A stretch of DNA of 64,000 nucleotides from Paenibacillus xylanexedens (lineage in GTDB: Bacteria > Bacillota > Bacilli > Paenibacillales > Paenibacillaceae): positions 1 to 64,000 of the forward strand of contig NZ_JAGIKV010000011.1 of the NCBI RefSeq assembly GCF_017874615.1, written 5' to 3'. Position 1 is the stretch's first letter. Every line of letters begins with the position of its first letter. Both the position numbers and the translations under genes were made by a program. Below, one piece after another: positions 1 through 8,603 of this stretch. Under the pieces are notes generated by a model, which saw only the letters and a program-made list of their open reading frames with translations, searched no databases and had not been told where the DNA came from.

Positions 1-155
1 TTCAAGCCAAACTCAAACAGCGCGCACCGATTGAATATCGATGCGCACTGGCAGCATAGCTTTTTTCATCTGTCTACTTGACAGGGGTATGACCATAATT
101 AGCGGCTTTTTTTGTAAGTCCATACGAATACGTTCAGTTCTCGCTATGTTATACC

Positions 156-1298
156 TTAATATATATTCGTAAAGTCAATTAAGTCTTCTTCTTCCAAATA
201 ATTAAAAACTATAGTGTGCTTACCCAGCTCATATTCCATCTCATAACCACCCACAACTTCATTATAATATTCCGAGGTGGGTTTTCCCATCCATCGTTTC
301 ACATTCCATGGTGAGAGATATTGCTTTTCATTGTACAGCTGGATAACTGCAATACGTGATTTCTTGCTAAGCTCGTGCATGTATGAATCAAACCCGATGC
401 CGAATTTAGAATAATAATAGTACGCTCCCCATTCCCCGTTTGAACGAGAATTGGGTTTCCCCAATTTTTTTTGCATTGCTTGAAGCGTCATACCAATCTT
501 GATGTCCGTCCGACCTGGCAATACACCCTTTAAAGCGGCTTCCTTCAGGCTTTTCAGGTAAGCGCGATCGCCAACACCCGAGTTCGGCCAATCTCTTGAA
601 CGAAGGTTGCGCGTATCTTCCAACCGCATTTCCAATTTATTCACATTCAGCTTAAACGTATCAACCCCATAGACGAATTGAAGGTTGTTGTAATTTTTGA
701 ACTGTACTCGGGCACCTGAAAGAGTACGGATTCCATCATCTCTGCCTGCAGAGTAGGAATCGTCGATTTTTTTACCCTTATTATCGACATATGTTACACG
801 GCGCAATTCCCCGGAACGAACAATATACGTTTTCACCTCATTGAAATTAGAAGTTCCCCAATCGGTGATCATCAGCATGTCTGGTGTACTGGCCTCTTTG
901 CTCTTCACAACGAAGTTCCAGGTTTGAGGCAAAATAATCGTATTCAGATCCAGTTTTGCTGCTTGGACTGTTCCGTATGCTGCGCCTTTTTTCAGCAAGG
1001 CTGCACGATACGTTCCTGAATAACTCTTGTCGCCTTTTTTATTGTTGGTCCAACCATTTTCTTCGGTCAGCGTGCTTTTCTGTTCATCATAAGCAAAAAT
1101 ATAAACGGTGTAAGCCGTTTGCATGGCATCACGAAGCGTAAATGAAAGCCGGCTCATACTTTCGAGCTGTTTGGCGGAGATCTTCTCTCCTTTGGCAGCA
1201 GCATTGGGTGGTAGCAGAAGCAATGCGCTCAGAACATAGGCGATTAAGGTAAGTAAGGCCAGAGAAGCCCATTTTGCGTTGTGTTTAGGGTGTATCAT
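156..1298 (-). CDS. Secreted or membrane-anchored hypothetical protein
   Basis: This is a 380-residue protein with a hydrophobic N-terminal segment (about residues 12-36, ending PPNAAA), which could be a signal peptide or a single anchor. I chose the ATG at 1298 over an upstream in-frame start because AAAGGAG lies just before it. Near residue 270 a stretch reading PGRTDIKIGMTLQAM, then LGKP, resembles the YjgB/DUF4309 type of secreted Bacillales domain; the middle part is unassigned. The C-terminus is acidic and aromatic. It is a single-gene unit on the minus strand. The gene is clearly real, but its function is not known to me and the domain match is weak. Confidence 0.7.
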   Translation of the reverse strand: MIHPKHNAKWASLALLTLIAYVLSALLLLPPNAAAKGEKISAKQLESMSRLSFTLRDAMQTAYTVYIFAYDEQKSTLTEENGWTNNKKGDKSYSGTYRAALLKKGAAYGTVQAAKLDLNTIILPQTWNFVVKSKEASTPDMLMITDWGTSNFNEVKTYIVRSGELRRVTYVDNKGKKIDDSYSAGRDDGIRTLSGARVQFKNYNNLQFVYGVDTFKLNVNKLEMRLEDTRNLRSRDWPNSGVGDRAYLKSLKEAALKGVLPGRTDIKIGMTLQAMQKKLGKPNSRSNGEWGAYYYYSKFGIGFDSYMHELSKKSRIAVIQLYNEKQYLSPWNVKRWMGKPTSEYYNEVVGGYEMEYELGKHTIVFNYLEEEDLIDFTNIY

Positions 1299-1543
1299 TG
1301 ATGACTCTCCTTTGAGTAAAAAAATAAAATCTAACAACTCTTTTCTAATTATGAATCGTTCACAATCTCAACATTCAAACAGGTACTTGCTAGCGTGTAA
1401 TCTTGATCAAACTATGTAATTAATTTAGGTTCATGTTCAATAAGCATATCCTCCTACTAGTACTATTTTCCTAAGAATGATAACATACCCTTTCTAATAA
1501 AGAAATAACAATCTAATTAATAGATTTCGACTCATATAACATA

Positions 1544-1568
1544 AAAAAGCCGCTATTTAGCGGCTCTT
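1544..1568 (-). terminator. Intrinsic terminator of the serine hydrolase gene
   Basis: The minus strand reads AGCCGCTAAATAGCGGCT followed by TTTTTT, placed about 25 nt after the stop of the hydrolase gene. Confidence 0.8.
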
Positions 1569-1593
1569 AAAGTAGCTTCGAATACGATATGAA

Positions 1594-2727
1594 TTATAAA
1601 CAGGAGTACACTACATTACGTAAGCGTCGTTGAACGTATGGTTCCTGACTGTTCAGCAGATGCTGTGCATACATAACTGTAAGCTCTGAATCCGGATCAA
1701 TAATAGCCATACAACCAGCAGCGCCGCTCCATCCAAATTCGCCAATTGGACTCAGTGAGCCGCTTGCTGCTTTGGAGATATGTGTGCGAACACCCAGTCC
1801 ATAGCCGTATCCATACATATGATCCCAGGAATAATCAGCACGAGTCATCTCGTTCAGGTGGTCCGTTCGTATCAGTTCCACTGAAGCTTGTGACAGAATG
1901 CGCACGCCTTCGGGACTCGTACCGTGCCCAGTAAGCGCGTTCAGAAAACGTGCATAATCGCTAACGGTTGATAGCAACCCTGCACCGCCGCTTTCCAGCT
2001 CCGTACCCACACGGAATCCATTGCCGTCCAAACGTACAGCCTTTTCAAGCTCATCATTGTAAGCATACTGTGGAATCAGACGTGTCTGCTGCTCATCGTT
2101 CAGATTAAACGCTGTATCGTTCATGCCAAGGGGTCCGGTGATTTCGTCCCGCAGATACGTACCAAAGCGTTTGCCACTTACCACTTCCACCAAGGCTCCT
2201 AGCACATCATGGCACATGCTGTAATTCCAGTGTGTCCCTGGTTCAAACAGCAACGGTTCTTTCGCAAGCGCTCTCGCGAAGTCGCGTGTTGGCAACGTTC
2301 CGTCGGTGCTTTTTACAGCTTCTTGAATGCTTGGACTACCCACGTCATACGAGAACCCGGCGGTCATGGTGAACAAATCACGTACTGTAATGGCTCTTGT
2401 CGCCTTTTCCAGTCGGATCTCCCCGTTCGCCATCGTTTTCTTTACCGTCATCTCAGCATACTCTGGCAGATAATCAGACAGTGGGTCGCTTAGCAGCATT
2501 TCACCTCTCTCCACCAGTTGCAATCCTGCCACGCAGGTCATAATTTTGGTCATGGAGTATAGATTGAAGATCGCTCCATCACCGATAGGTGTTTTCTCTT
2601 CCAGATTGGCGTATCCATTACGATAATGGAAAACGGTATCATTTCGATGCATCACCAGCACCTCTGCCCACGGTATACGCCAGGATGTAATGCGGTCAAT
2701 AAATGAAGCAAGCGGTTTAAAGTCCAT
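1594..2727 (-). CDS. Beta-lactamase-fold serine hydrolase (class C / EstB type)
   Basis: This 377-residue protein has the penicillin-recognising fold. The nucleophile motif SxxK is SMTK near residue 58, the second motif is the YSM of HWNYSMCHD near residue 168, and a late WSG in FGWSGAAG near residue 333 replaces KTG. It has no signal peptide, so it is probably cytoplasmic. That favours a family VIII esterase or D-aminopeptidase-like enzyme over a secreted beta-lactamase. The start at 2727 follows GAAGGACGGG. It is a single-gene unit with its own terminator. The fold is certain; the substrate cannot be read from sequence. Confidence 0.85.
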   Translation of the reverse strand: MDFKPLASFIDRITSWRIPWAEVLVMHRNDTVFHYRNGYANLEEKTPIGDGAIFNLYSMTKIMTCVAGLQLVERGEMLLSDPLSDYLPEYAEMTVKKTMANGEIRLEKATRAITVRDLFTMTAGFSYDVGSPSIQEAVKSTDGTLPTRDFARALAKEPLLFEPGTHWNYSMCHDVLGALVEVVSGKRFGTYLRDEITGPLGMNDTAFNLNDEQQTRLIPQYAYNDELEKAVRLDGNGFRVGTELESGGAGLLSTVSDYARFLNALTGHGTSPEGVRILSQASVELIRTDHLNEMTRADYSWDHMYGYGYGLGVRTHISKAASGSLSPIGEFGWSGAAGCMAIIDPDSELTVMYAQHLLNSQEPYVQRRLRNVVYSCL

Positions 2728-2901
2728 TTTTTCCCGTCCTTCTATGTAAAATCGTTTATCATTTTGCGATGTGGTCCATATTCAATCCCACAATCGACAT
2801 ATTAATAATATACGACCTTTTACAACGATTGACCACCACCTATATACTCTCCTATGTGCAATTACAACTATATCTTCCTCTTCAATAAAACGCTTCGCAC
2901 G

Positions 2902-2928
2902 AATAAAACCGATCCATGAAAGGATCGG
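2902..2928 (-). terminator. Intrinsic terminator of the small 64-residue gene
   Basis: The perfect 7-bp stem CCGATCC/GGATCGG is followed on the minus strand by TTTTATT. Confidence 0.75.
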
Positions 2929-2944
2929 CTTATGTTGTAACGTT

Positions 2945-3139
2945 TTAGACTTCACCGCGTCTGTTCTCAACCGATTTCATACGGTTTTGATCATCTGGTA
3001 CCCGGTCAACACTGAACTCTTGACCAGCTTCAACCTCACCATGGCCTGAAATATTTCGGGAAAAATTAGTAAACTGTCTTTTTTGCTCATCCAGCTCGTG
3101 TTTTTGCTTCAAAAGCTCTTGCGGGTCTTGTTTTGTCAC
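2945..3139 (-). CDS. Small charged hypothetical protein (64 residues, GTG start)
   Basis: A longer open frame reaches 3274, but its first part reads like non-coding sequence. GGGAGG sits 8-9 nt before the GTG at 3139, giving a 64-residue, highly charged, soluble protein rich in Lys, Gln and Glu that begins MTKQDPQELLKQKHELDEQ. The N-terminal half is predicted helical. A clear terminator follows. It looks like one of the small conserved Bacillales proteins of unknown function. I do not recognise a family. Confidence 0.6.
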   Translation of the reverse strand: MTKQDPQELLKQKHELDEQKRQFTNFSRNISGHGEVEAGQEFSVDRVPDDQNRMKSVENRRGEV

Positions 3140-3255
3140 TATGCTAACCTCCCATACATAATAGAAGTCATGCAATTTAACTCGCACTACAGAAGTTTTC
3201 CATAAGTGAGCTGGGCTTATGCATGAAGTACAAAGTATTACTATTAAACAAGGTA

Positions 3256-3302
3256 AACAAAAACGCGCTGGCAAGAGTATTTCTCCTGTCAGCGCATTTT
3301 TT
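3256..3302. terminator. Bidirectional-looking terminator after the YitT gene
   Basis: GCGCTGgCA pairs with TGtCAGCGC. Runs of T follow on both strands (TTTTTTG on plus, GTTTTTGTTT on minus). On the minus strand it ends the YitT-family gene. Confidence 0.75.
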
Positions 3303-3303
3303 G

Positions 3304-4176
3304 TTAGTGAATATCTTTCTTTTTGAAATTGCCACCTCTTACTTCAGCTACATCATATACGACTACAAAAGCAGTTGGGTCAATTTCGTGAATGATATCT
3401 TTAATTTTACTCTCTTCCATCCGGTTAATGACACAAGTAATTTCCTTGAATTGCTCATTAGAGTAGCCACCGTAAGCCTCGGTATACGTTGCTCCACGGC
3501 CTAAACGGTCCCGAATGGTTTCAACCATGATTTCTGGTTGATTCGTAATAATTTTAAATGTTTTGGAGCCGCTCAAGCCCTCTTCAACAATATGTATTAC
3601 TTTAGAAGCAATAAAATACGCAAGTCCTGACAAGATCGCGCCTTGCAGACCAAACACGGTAGAAACGACAATAAATACAAACATGTTGAGGAACAGGATG
3701 AGATCACTGGTTCCAAAAGGTACTTTTCGCGAAAGGAGTACAGCCAGCATATCTATGCCATCCAATGCCCCGCCATTACGTAATGCAAGTCCCATACCAA
3801 AACCGATGATAATCCCGCCGACAACCGTAACAAGCAAGGTATCACCTTCAATGATGGTTGGTATATGGTGCATCAGACTGGTGCTGATTGCGAGTGAAGC
3901 AATACCGATGATCGAATATAACGCAAAGCTTTTTCCGATTTGCTTGTACCCGAGCCACACAAATGGAATGTTAATAATCCCGATGAGCATCCCCAGTGGT
4001 AATCCGAACAGCTGTGATCCTACGATACTCAGACCTGTGACACCACCATCTGAGACATTATTCGGGATCAATATGGCTTCGAGGCCATATGCCGTTATAA
4101 ATCCCCCAATGATAATCAATAATACTTTGGAGAGGATCTTTAACTTGTTTGACTTTTGTTTTCTGTTTTGATGCAT
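3304..4176 (-). CDS. YitT family membrane protein (DUF161 + DUF2179)
   Basis: This 290-residue protein has five or six membrane helices, beginning LLIIIGGFITAYGLEAI, and the family signature GGIIIGFGMGLALRNGGALD near residue 115. A cytoplasmic DUF2179 domain fills the last 80 residues (YTEAYGGYSNEQFKEITCVI). The start at 4176 follows AAGGGGGAAATGC, 18 codons inside a longer open frame. YitT proteins are common in Bacillales and some paralogues are thought to move small molecules, but the substrate is unsettled. A terminator separates it from the MerR gene upstream on the same strand, so it is probably its own unit. Confidence 0.9.
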   Translation of the reverse strand: MHQNRKQKSNKLKILSKVLLIIIGGFITAYGLEAILIPNNVSDGGVTGLSIVGSQLFGLPLGMLIGIINIPFVWLGYKQIGKSFALYSIIGIASLAISTSLMHHIPTIIEGDTLLVTVVGGIIIGFGMGLALRNGGALDGIDMLAVLLSRKVPFGTSDLILFLNMFVFIVVSTVFGLQGAILSGLAYFIASKVIHIVEEGLSGSKTFKIITNQPEIMVETIRDRLGRGATYTEAYGGYSNEQFKEITCVINRMEESKIKDIIHEIDPTAFVVVYDVAEVRGGNFKKKDIH

Positions 4177-4206
4177 TGCATTTCCCCCTTGATGAACAAC
4201 CGATAA

Positions 4207-4236
4207 AAAACAGTCTATAATAAAAATCACTGTTTT
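4207..4236 (-). terminator. Probable terminator of the MerR gene
   Basis: The minus strand shows AAAACAGT and ACTGTTTT as an 8-bp stem around an A/T loop, followed by more T. It lies between the MerR stop and the YitT start. Confidence 0.5.
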
Positions 4237-4266
4237 GGCAATAGATCGTCATTTGTGTGTGTTAGT

Positions 4267-4623
4267 TCATTGTCCGATGAGCGCCCGATACGACGAAATT
4301 TTATGCTCAAGCATCTCATCTGCTGTGTTAAGTATGTGCATCTGTTTTTGAATCGACTCTTTATGCTCCTCCAGCAGCTTTAAACGATCCGCCGCCGTAT
4401 GCTCCCCTTCCTGAAACAAGGACGCATATTTCTTAATAATAGCAATGGGCATTTGAGTCTCTTTTAATTTGATCACAAATTGCAGCCACTTCAGGTGTGA
4501 CTCGTTGTATCGCCTGTCTCCACTGGCATCTCGGAGAGGGGTTACAATCTGTTCCTTCTCATAATAACGCAACGTATGTGCACTGATATGGAGTAATTCT
4601 GCCACTTCACCAATGGTATGCAT
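4267..4623 (-). CDS. MerR family transcriptional regulator
   Basis: This 118-residue protein opens with the MerR winged helix-turn-helix (HTIGEVAELL, then HTLRYYEKEQI), followed by an antiparallel coiled coil around residues 75-112 (RLKLLEEHKESIQKQM). The position equivalent to the AdhR/NmlR sensing Cys reads FVIKLKETQMP, so it has no thiol sensor there. The start at 4623 follows GGAGGGAAGG. It is divergent from the SDR gene at 4735. The shared gap contains a promoter with the 19-bp spacer that MerR proteins activate by untwisting, so this SDR is very likely its target. The inducer is unknown. Confidence 0.92.
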   Translation of the reverse strand: MHTIGEVAELLHISAHTLRYYEKEQIVTPLRDASGDRRYNESHLKWLQFVIKLKETQMPIAIIKKYASLFQEGEHTAADRLKLLEEHKESIQKQMHILNTADEMLEHKISSYRALIGQ

Positions 4624-4649
4624 GGTTAACCTTCCCTCCATTTTCCCGC

Positions 4650-4680
4650 TTGACTTAGAGTAAGCTCTAATCAGTATAAT
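4650..4680 (+). promoter_or_regulatory. MerR-type promoter and operator of the SDR gene
   Basis: The -35 is TTGACT (4650-4655) and the -10 is TATAAT (4675-4680), with the long 19-bp spacer typical of MerR-activated promoters. The spacer holds the dyad TTAGAG-TAAG-CTCTAA. Nearly the same element recurs at 61360-61390. Confidence 0.85.
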
Positions 4681-4734
4681 CAACTCGTGGTCACATCACA
4701 ATAAAAAATGAAATCAGATCCAGGAGGAATTACT

Positions 4735-5508
4735 ATGAAATATACAGTGATTACCGGTGCCAGTTCAGGCATTGGATATGAAGCGGCTTTAGCTTTTGCA
4801 GCTCGTGGCAAAAATATGATTCTGGCAGCACGCAGAACCGATGAATTGGACAAGTTAAAAGCAAAAGTAGCTGAAATCAATCCTGATCTGGATGTTGTCA
4901 TTCGTACAGTGGATCTGTCGATTGCCGCTAATGTGCATGGATTCTATGAGAGTCTTCAGGCTTACTCCATCGAGACGTGGATTAACAACGCCGGATTCGG
5001 AAATTTTGCTTCCGTTGGCGAACAACATCTGCCCAAGATTGAACAGATGCTTCATCTAAATATAGAAGCTCTTACGATTCTTTCTTCCCTGTATGTACGT
5101 GATTATGCAGATGTTGATGGCACACAGATCATTAATATCTCCTCTGGTGGTGGATATACGATTGTAGCCGATGCAGTAACCTACTGCGCAACTAAGTTCT
5201 ATGTAAGTGCCTTTACGGAAGGACTTGCGCAAGAGTTAAAAGGTAAGAACGCAGCGATGCAAGCCAAAGTTCTCGCACCTGCTGCAACCGAGACAGAATT
5301 TGCGAAACATTCCTTTAATGTAGATGAGTTTGAATATGAAGGCAGAGTTCCCAAGTTCCATACGGCGGAACAAATGGCTGGATTTTTGCTGGAGTTGTAT
5401 GACAGTGAAAGTGTAGTCGGCATTGTGGATGGGTTGACGTATGACTTTGAACTAAGAGAACCGATCTTTCCATACGCTGCGAGAGCATCCTCGAAACCAC
5501 AAAATTAA
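4735..5508 (+). CDS. Short-chain dehydrogenase/reductase
   Basis: This 257-residue classical SDR carries the nucleotide-binding motif TGASSGIG at residues 6-13, NNAG near residue 85, the catalytic Ser (INISSGGGY) near residue 135, and the catalytic pair YCATK near residue 150. The start at 4735 follows a perfect AGGAGG, 9 codons inside a longer frame. The basic ARR after the second strand suggests NADP(H). It is divergent from the MerR gene and driven by the 19-bp-spacer promoter, so it is probably induced by a small stress compound. The substrate is unknown; family members include DltE-like oxidoreductases. Confidence 0.92.
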   Translation: MKYTVITGASSGIGYEAALAFAARGKNMILAARRTDELDKLKAKVAEINPDLDVVIRTVDLSIAANVHGFYESLQAYSIETWINNAGFGNFASVGEQHLPKIEQMLHLNIEALTILSSLYVRDYADVDGTQIINISSGGGYTIVADAVTYCATKFYVSAFTEGLAQELKGKNAAMQAKVLAPAATETEFAKHSFNVDEFEYEGRVPKFHTAEQMAGFLLELYDSESVVGIVDGLTYDFELREPIFPYAARASSKPQN

Positions 5509-5613
5509 CCCGAAAACTGAACTCTAAGCTAAGTCGGCTCAATACCGGTAAACATTCACCTAACCTCACTGATAAACATCAATGAATCTAATCGTTAAAC
5601 TTCAGTTAACGTT

Positions 5614-5650
5614 AAAAAGGGAACCTGTCTCCAGGTTCCCTTCTTTGTAT
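5614..5650. terminator. Terminator between the convergent SDR and nspC genes
   Basis: The stem GGGAACCTG/CAGGTTCCC (5619-5640) is followed by TTTTT on the minus strand and a weaker T-rich stretch on plus. It therefore serves nspC and probably also the SDR gene. Confidence 0.8.
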
Positions 5651-5693
5651 TTATTTTCAATTCTATATTAATACTTACTATATAATGAAGTAA

Positions 5694-6821
5694 TTATGCC
5701 AGCCTCATTTTGAAATCCTGATATCCGAATTCACGGACAACTTCGCAATCGCCGTCTTTTCTTTTGACTGCAATCGCTGGAAGCGGCATGCCGTTGAACG
5801 TGTTGGTTTTCACCATGGAGTAAATCGCCATGTCCTCGAATACCAGACGGTCGCCTTCTTGCAAAGGCTGATCGAATGAATAATCCCCAATCACGTCACC
5901 AGACAGACAGGTTTGTCCACCTAAGCGATACAGATGAGCCTTCTCGCCTACTTCTCCAGAACCGATCAGCGGCGGGCGATATGGCATTTCCAGCACATCC
6001 GGCATATGGCATGTAGCTGAAGTATCCAGAATCGCAATGTCCATGCCGTTTTTATGGAAGTCCAGTACAGAAGTCACCAGATAACCCGCGTTCAGCGCAA
6101 CAGCTTCTCCCGGCTCCAGATATACTTCCAGGCCATAGTCGTTCTGCATACGCTTGATGCATGCTTCCAGTCTTGGAATATCATAATCTTCACGTGTGAT
6201 ATGGTGTCCACCACCGAAGTTGATCCATTCCATTTGCGGCAACCATTGTCCGAACTTCTCGACAACTGCATTCAGCGTAGTCTCCAGATCGTCGGAGTTT
6301 TGCTGACACAGCGTGTGGAAGTGTAATCCGGAGACACCTTCCAACATCTCTGCATCGAAATCCTCCAGTTTCGCGCCAAAACGCGAACCCGGAGAACACG
6401 GATCATAGATCTCGTGCCCTTCTTGGGTAGAGCATTCAGGGTTGACGCGCAAGCCGACCTTACGGCCAGCCTGAAGCGCCTTATCCTTGAATTTTGCAAG
6501 CTGTGAAAAAGAATTGAAAATAATGTGATCGCAGATAGAGAGAATCTCGTCGATCTCTTCTGCGCGGTATGCTGGAGCAAAGACATGATTCTCTTTGCCC
6601 ATTTCCTCATGGCCCAGACGCGCTTCATACAAACCGCTCGCCGTTGCACCGCTCAGGTATTCTCCAATCAGCGGATACATCGCAGTCATGGAGAATGCTT
6701 TTTGAGCCAGCACGATTTTGGCACCTGTACGCTGCATAACACCGTTCAGGATTTTCAGGTTTCTCTCGATAAGCGCCTCATCAACAACAAAACATGGTGT
6801 CGGTAATTGCTCGAACCGCAT
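5694..6821 (-). CDS. nspC: Carboxynorspermidine/carboxyspermidine decarboxylase
   Basis: This 375-residue fold-III PLP enzyme belongs to the alanine-racemase/diaminopimelate-decarboxylase group. The PLP lysine is the K of KIVLAQKAF near residue 41, the Gly-rich phosphate loop is NFGGGHH near residue 226, and EPGEA follows near residue 263. It decarboxylates carboxy(nor)spermidine to norspermidine or spermidine, the last step of the aspartate-semialdehyde route to polyamines. The ATG at 6821 lies one base after the stop of the upstream dehydrogenase gene (TAAaATG), so the two are co-transcribed and probably translationally coupled. A strong terminator follows. Confidence 0.92.
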   Translation of the reverse strand: MRFEQLPTPCFVVDEALIERNLKILNGVMQRTGAKIVLAQKAFSMTAMYPLIGEYLSGATASGLYEARLGHEEMGKENHVFAPAYRAEEIDEILSICDHIIFNSFSQLAKFKDKALQAGRKVGLRVNPECSTQEGHEIYDPCSPGSRFGAKLEDFDAEMLEGVSGLHFHTLCQQNSDDLETTLNAVVEKFGQWLPQMEWINFGGGHHITREDYDIPRLEACIKRMQNDYGLEVYLEPGEAVALNAGYLVTSVLDFHKNGMDIAILDTSATCHMPDVLEMPYRPPLIGSGEVGEKAHLYRLGGQTCLSGDVIGDYSFDQPLQEGDRLVFEDMAIYSMVKTNTFNGMPLPAIAVKRKDGDCEVVREFGYQDFKMRLA

Positions 6822-6822
6822 T

Positions 6823-8061
6823 TTAGCGAACAAGCTCCGATTCTTTAACTTCTTCTGGCAGCTCATCAACGAGTACCGGGTTGAAGTCTTCTACCCATGG
6901 GAGGCCCCATTTGTTCAACTCTTCCATGAATGGATCCGGGTTGAACTCTTCTACATTGTATACGCCTGGTTTGTTCCATTTGCCTGTCATAACCATTGCT
7001 GCGCCGATCATAGCTGGAACGCCTGTTGTGTACGAGATCGCTTGGGAACCCACTTCTTTGTAACACTCTTGGTGATCACAGATATTGTAAACATAATATG
7101 TTTTGTCTTGACCATCTTTTTTACCTTTGAAAATACAACCGATGTTTGTTTTACCTACAGTACGTGGTCCAAGGGATGCTGGATCAGGCAGTACTGCTTT
7201 CAGGAATTGCAGTGGAATAATTTGTTTACCTTCATATTCAATAGGCTCGATTGAAGTCATGCCTACATTTTCAAGAGCTTTCAAGTGAGTCAGGTAGCTT
7301 TGACCAAATGTCATGAAGAAACGGATACGTTTCAGACCTGGCATGTTTTTCGCCAAAGATTCCAGTTCTTCATGGTACAACAGGTACATGTCTTTCTCGC
7401 CAACTTCTTTGAAGTCGTAGACACGTTTGATTTCCATCGGCTTCGTTTCGATCCATTCACCATTTTCCCAATATTTTCCGTTCGCAGATACTTCGCGAAT
7501 GTTGATCTCAGGGTTGAAGTTGGTTGCGAACGGATAGCCATGGTCGCCGCCATTGCAGTCCAGAATGTCGATGTACTCAATTTCGTCAAAGTAGTGCTTC
7601 AGGGCATAAGCGGAGAATACGCCAGTCACACCTGGGTCAAATCCACTACCGAGCAATGCAGTGATGCCTGCTTGTTCAAAACGCTCTTTGTAATCCCATT
7701 GCCAGCTGTATTCAAACTTCGCTGTATCATGTGGCTCATAGTTTGCTGTGTCCATGTAATTTGTTTTAGTTGCAAGGCAAGCATCCATGATTGTCAGATC
7801 TTGATACGGCAAAGCAAGGTTCATAACGATATCAGGTTTAACTTCGTTGATCAGAGCGATCAGTTCGTCAACATTGTCAGCATCAACTTGTGCTGTTGTA
7901 ATTTTTGTTTTTCCGCCATCCAGCTTGGCTTTGAGTTCATCACATTTGGATTTTGTACGACTCGCGATGCAGATTTCCTCAAAAACTTCGCTGTTTTGAA
8001 CGCATTTGTGTACTGCCACGGAAGCAACGCCGCCGGCGCCGATGATTAGTGCTTTTCCCAT
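6823..8061 (-). CDS. Carboxynorspermidine synthase (saccharopine dehydrogenase family)
   Basis: This 412-residue protein starts with the Rossmann motif GKALIIGAGGVASVAVHKC. It has the saccharopine-dehydrogenase-family middle (NLALPYQDLTIMDACL, then ALLGSGFDPGVTGVFSAYA) and a C-terminal catalytic domain. Together with the adjacent decarboxylase this identifies it as the enzyme that condenses a diamine with aspartate semialdehyde using NADPH. The start at 8061 follows ATAGGAGAATG. It is first in a two-gene operon. About 70 bp upstream lies an intrinsic terminator closing a long structured leader, which suggests attenuation control. Plain saccharopine or lysine dehydrogenase is less likely given the neighbour. 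Confidence 0.9.
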   Translation of the reverse strand: MGKALIIGAGGVASVAVHKCVQNSEVFEEICIASRTKSKCDELKAKLDGGKTKITTAQVDADNVDELIALINEVKPDIVMNLALPYQDLTIMDACLATKTNYMDTANYEPHDTAKFEYSWQWDYKERFEQAGITALLGSGFDPGVTGVFSAYALKHYFDEIEYIDILDCNGGDHGYPFATNFNPEINIREVSANGKYWENGEWIETKPMEIKRVYDFKEVGEKDMYLLYHEELESLAKNMPGLKRIRFFMTFGQSYLTHLKALENVGMTSIEPIEYEGKQIIPLQFLKAVLPDPASLGPRTVGKTNIGCIFKGKKDGQDKTYYVYNICDHQECYKEVGSQAISYTTGVPAMIGAAMVMTGKWNKPGVYNVEEFNPDPFMEELNKWGLPWVEDFNPVLVDELPEEVKESELVR

Positions 8062-8127
8062 TTTACATTCTCCTATCCCAATATGTATTTTTTTAAAATT
8101 GGTTTAATACGGTGACAACAAGACAAC

Positions 8128-8177
8128 AAAAAAAGCAAGGTGAAAAATGCTCGCAATCGCGCATCATCACACTTGCT
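8128..8177 (-). terminator. Leader terminator upstream of the carboxynorspermidine operon
   Basis: AGCAAGtGTG (8168-8177) pairs with CACcTTGCT (8134-8142). An inner hairpin has ATGC/GCAT ends, and T7 follows on the minus strand. It ends only about 65 bp before the start codon at 8061, a position that fits transcription attenuation, not the end of an upstream gene. Confidence 0.8.
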
Positions 8178-8560
8178 TATCGATATACATCATAAAAAAG
8201 ACGTGAAGTCTCCATGACCAAAAAAGTTCACAAGAACTCCTTTGGCGGAAAGCTCCTTCATGTATATCAATATTGGATCAGAGTCTATATAGCAAATAAT
8301 TCGCCTTTACCACTCTTATTGACCGTTTCACAAGTTGATGTGCAATTGCACTGGTTGTAAAGTAACCAACTTATAAAATTTGAGCTTTGAACTCAATCAA
8401 TAAAGCAACGTAAGTTGCCAATCGGCGTTTGACCCGGCTGTCCGTATGGCCTTAACTTCCTGGTGAAGTGGTCAAAATTATCTGCTGGAAAGCTCTAATT
8501 CATATTGATAAATAAACTTCCCAAAATCACAGGTCTTACACTATCAGACGTTGAAAAAAA
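8128..8560 (-). ncRNA. Candidate structured 5' leader (riboswitch-like) of the polyamine operon
   Basis: The 542 bp between the deaminase stop and the start at 8061 hold no convincing gene but many pairings on the minus strand. GATATACAT pairs perfectly with ATGTATATC (8182-8190 with 8260-8268). An 8-bp stem (8330-8337 with 8367-8374) encloses GGTT/AACC and the palindrome GTGCAATTGCAC (8340-8351). There are further hairpins GCAAC/GTTGC (8405-8418), TTGAG/CTCAA near 8390, and GTTCttgtGAAC followed by TTTTTT near 8225. The series ends in an intrinsic terminator. I could not match it to the lysine, SAM, T-box, ydaO, M-box or c-di-GMP consensus from memory. The 5' end is estimated. Confidence 0.5.
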
Positions 8561-8603
8561 AATCAAGCAATTATCAAAAAATAATTTTTTGTCCGGATAA
8601 CGA

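Noticed and set aside
22..46. Hairpin GCGCA-c-CGAT/ATCG-a-TGCGC at the left edge
   Set aside because: The T run follows only 15 nt later on plus and there is no gene visible to its left, so I cannot assign it as a terminator.
1435..1475. AGGAGG followed by an 11-codon frame upstream of the first gene (minus strand)
   Set aside because: The start would be only 2 nt from the site and the peptide is too short to support without conservation.
3563..4171. A 202-codon plus-strand frame
   Set aside because: It is antisense to the YitT gene; the Pro/Ser/Ile-rich translation and missing ribosome site mark it as a shadow frame.
7285..8049. A 254-codon plus-strand frame
   Set aside because: It lies antisense inside the carboxynorspermidine synthase gene, lacks a ribosome site, and its Phe/Cys/Val-rich translation resembles no protein.
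8230..8330. T-box antiterminator in the polyamine leader (AGAGTGGTAAAGGCG on the minus strand)
   Set aside because: It resembles AGGGTGGNACCGCG only loosely and lacks the ACC; it is also not positioned next to the terminator.
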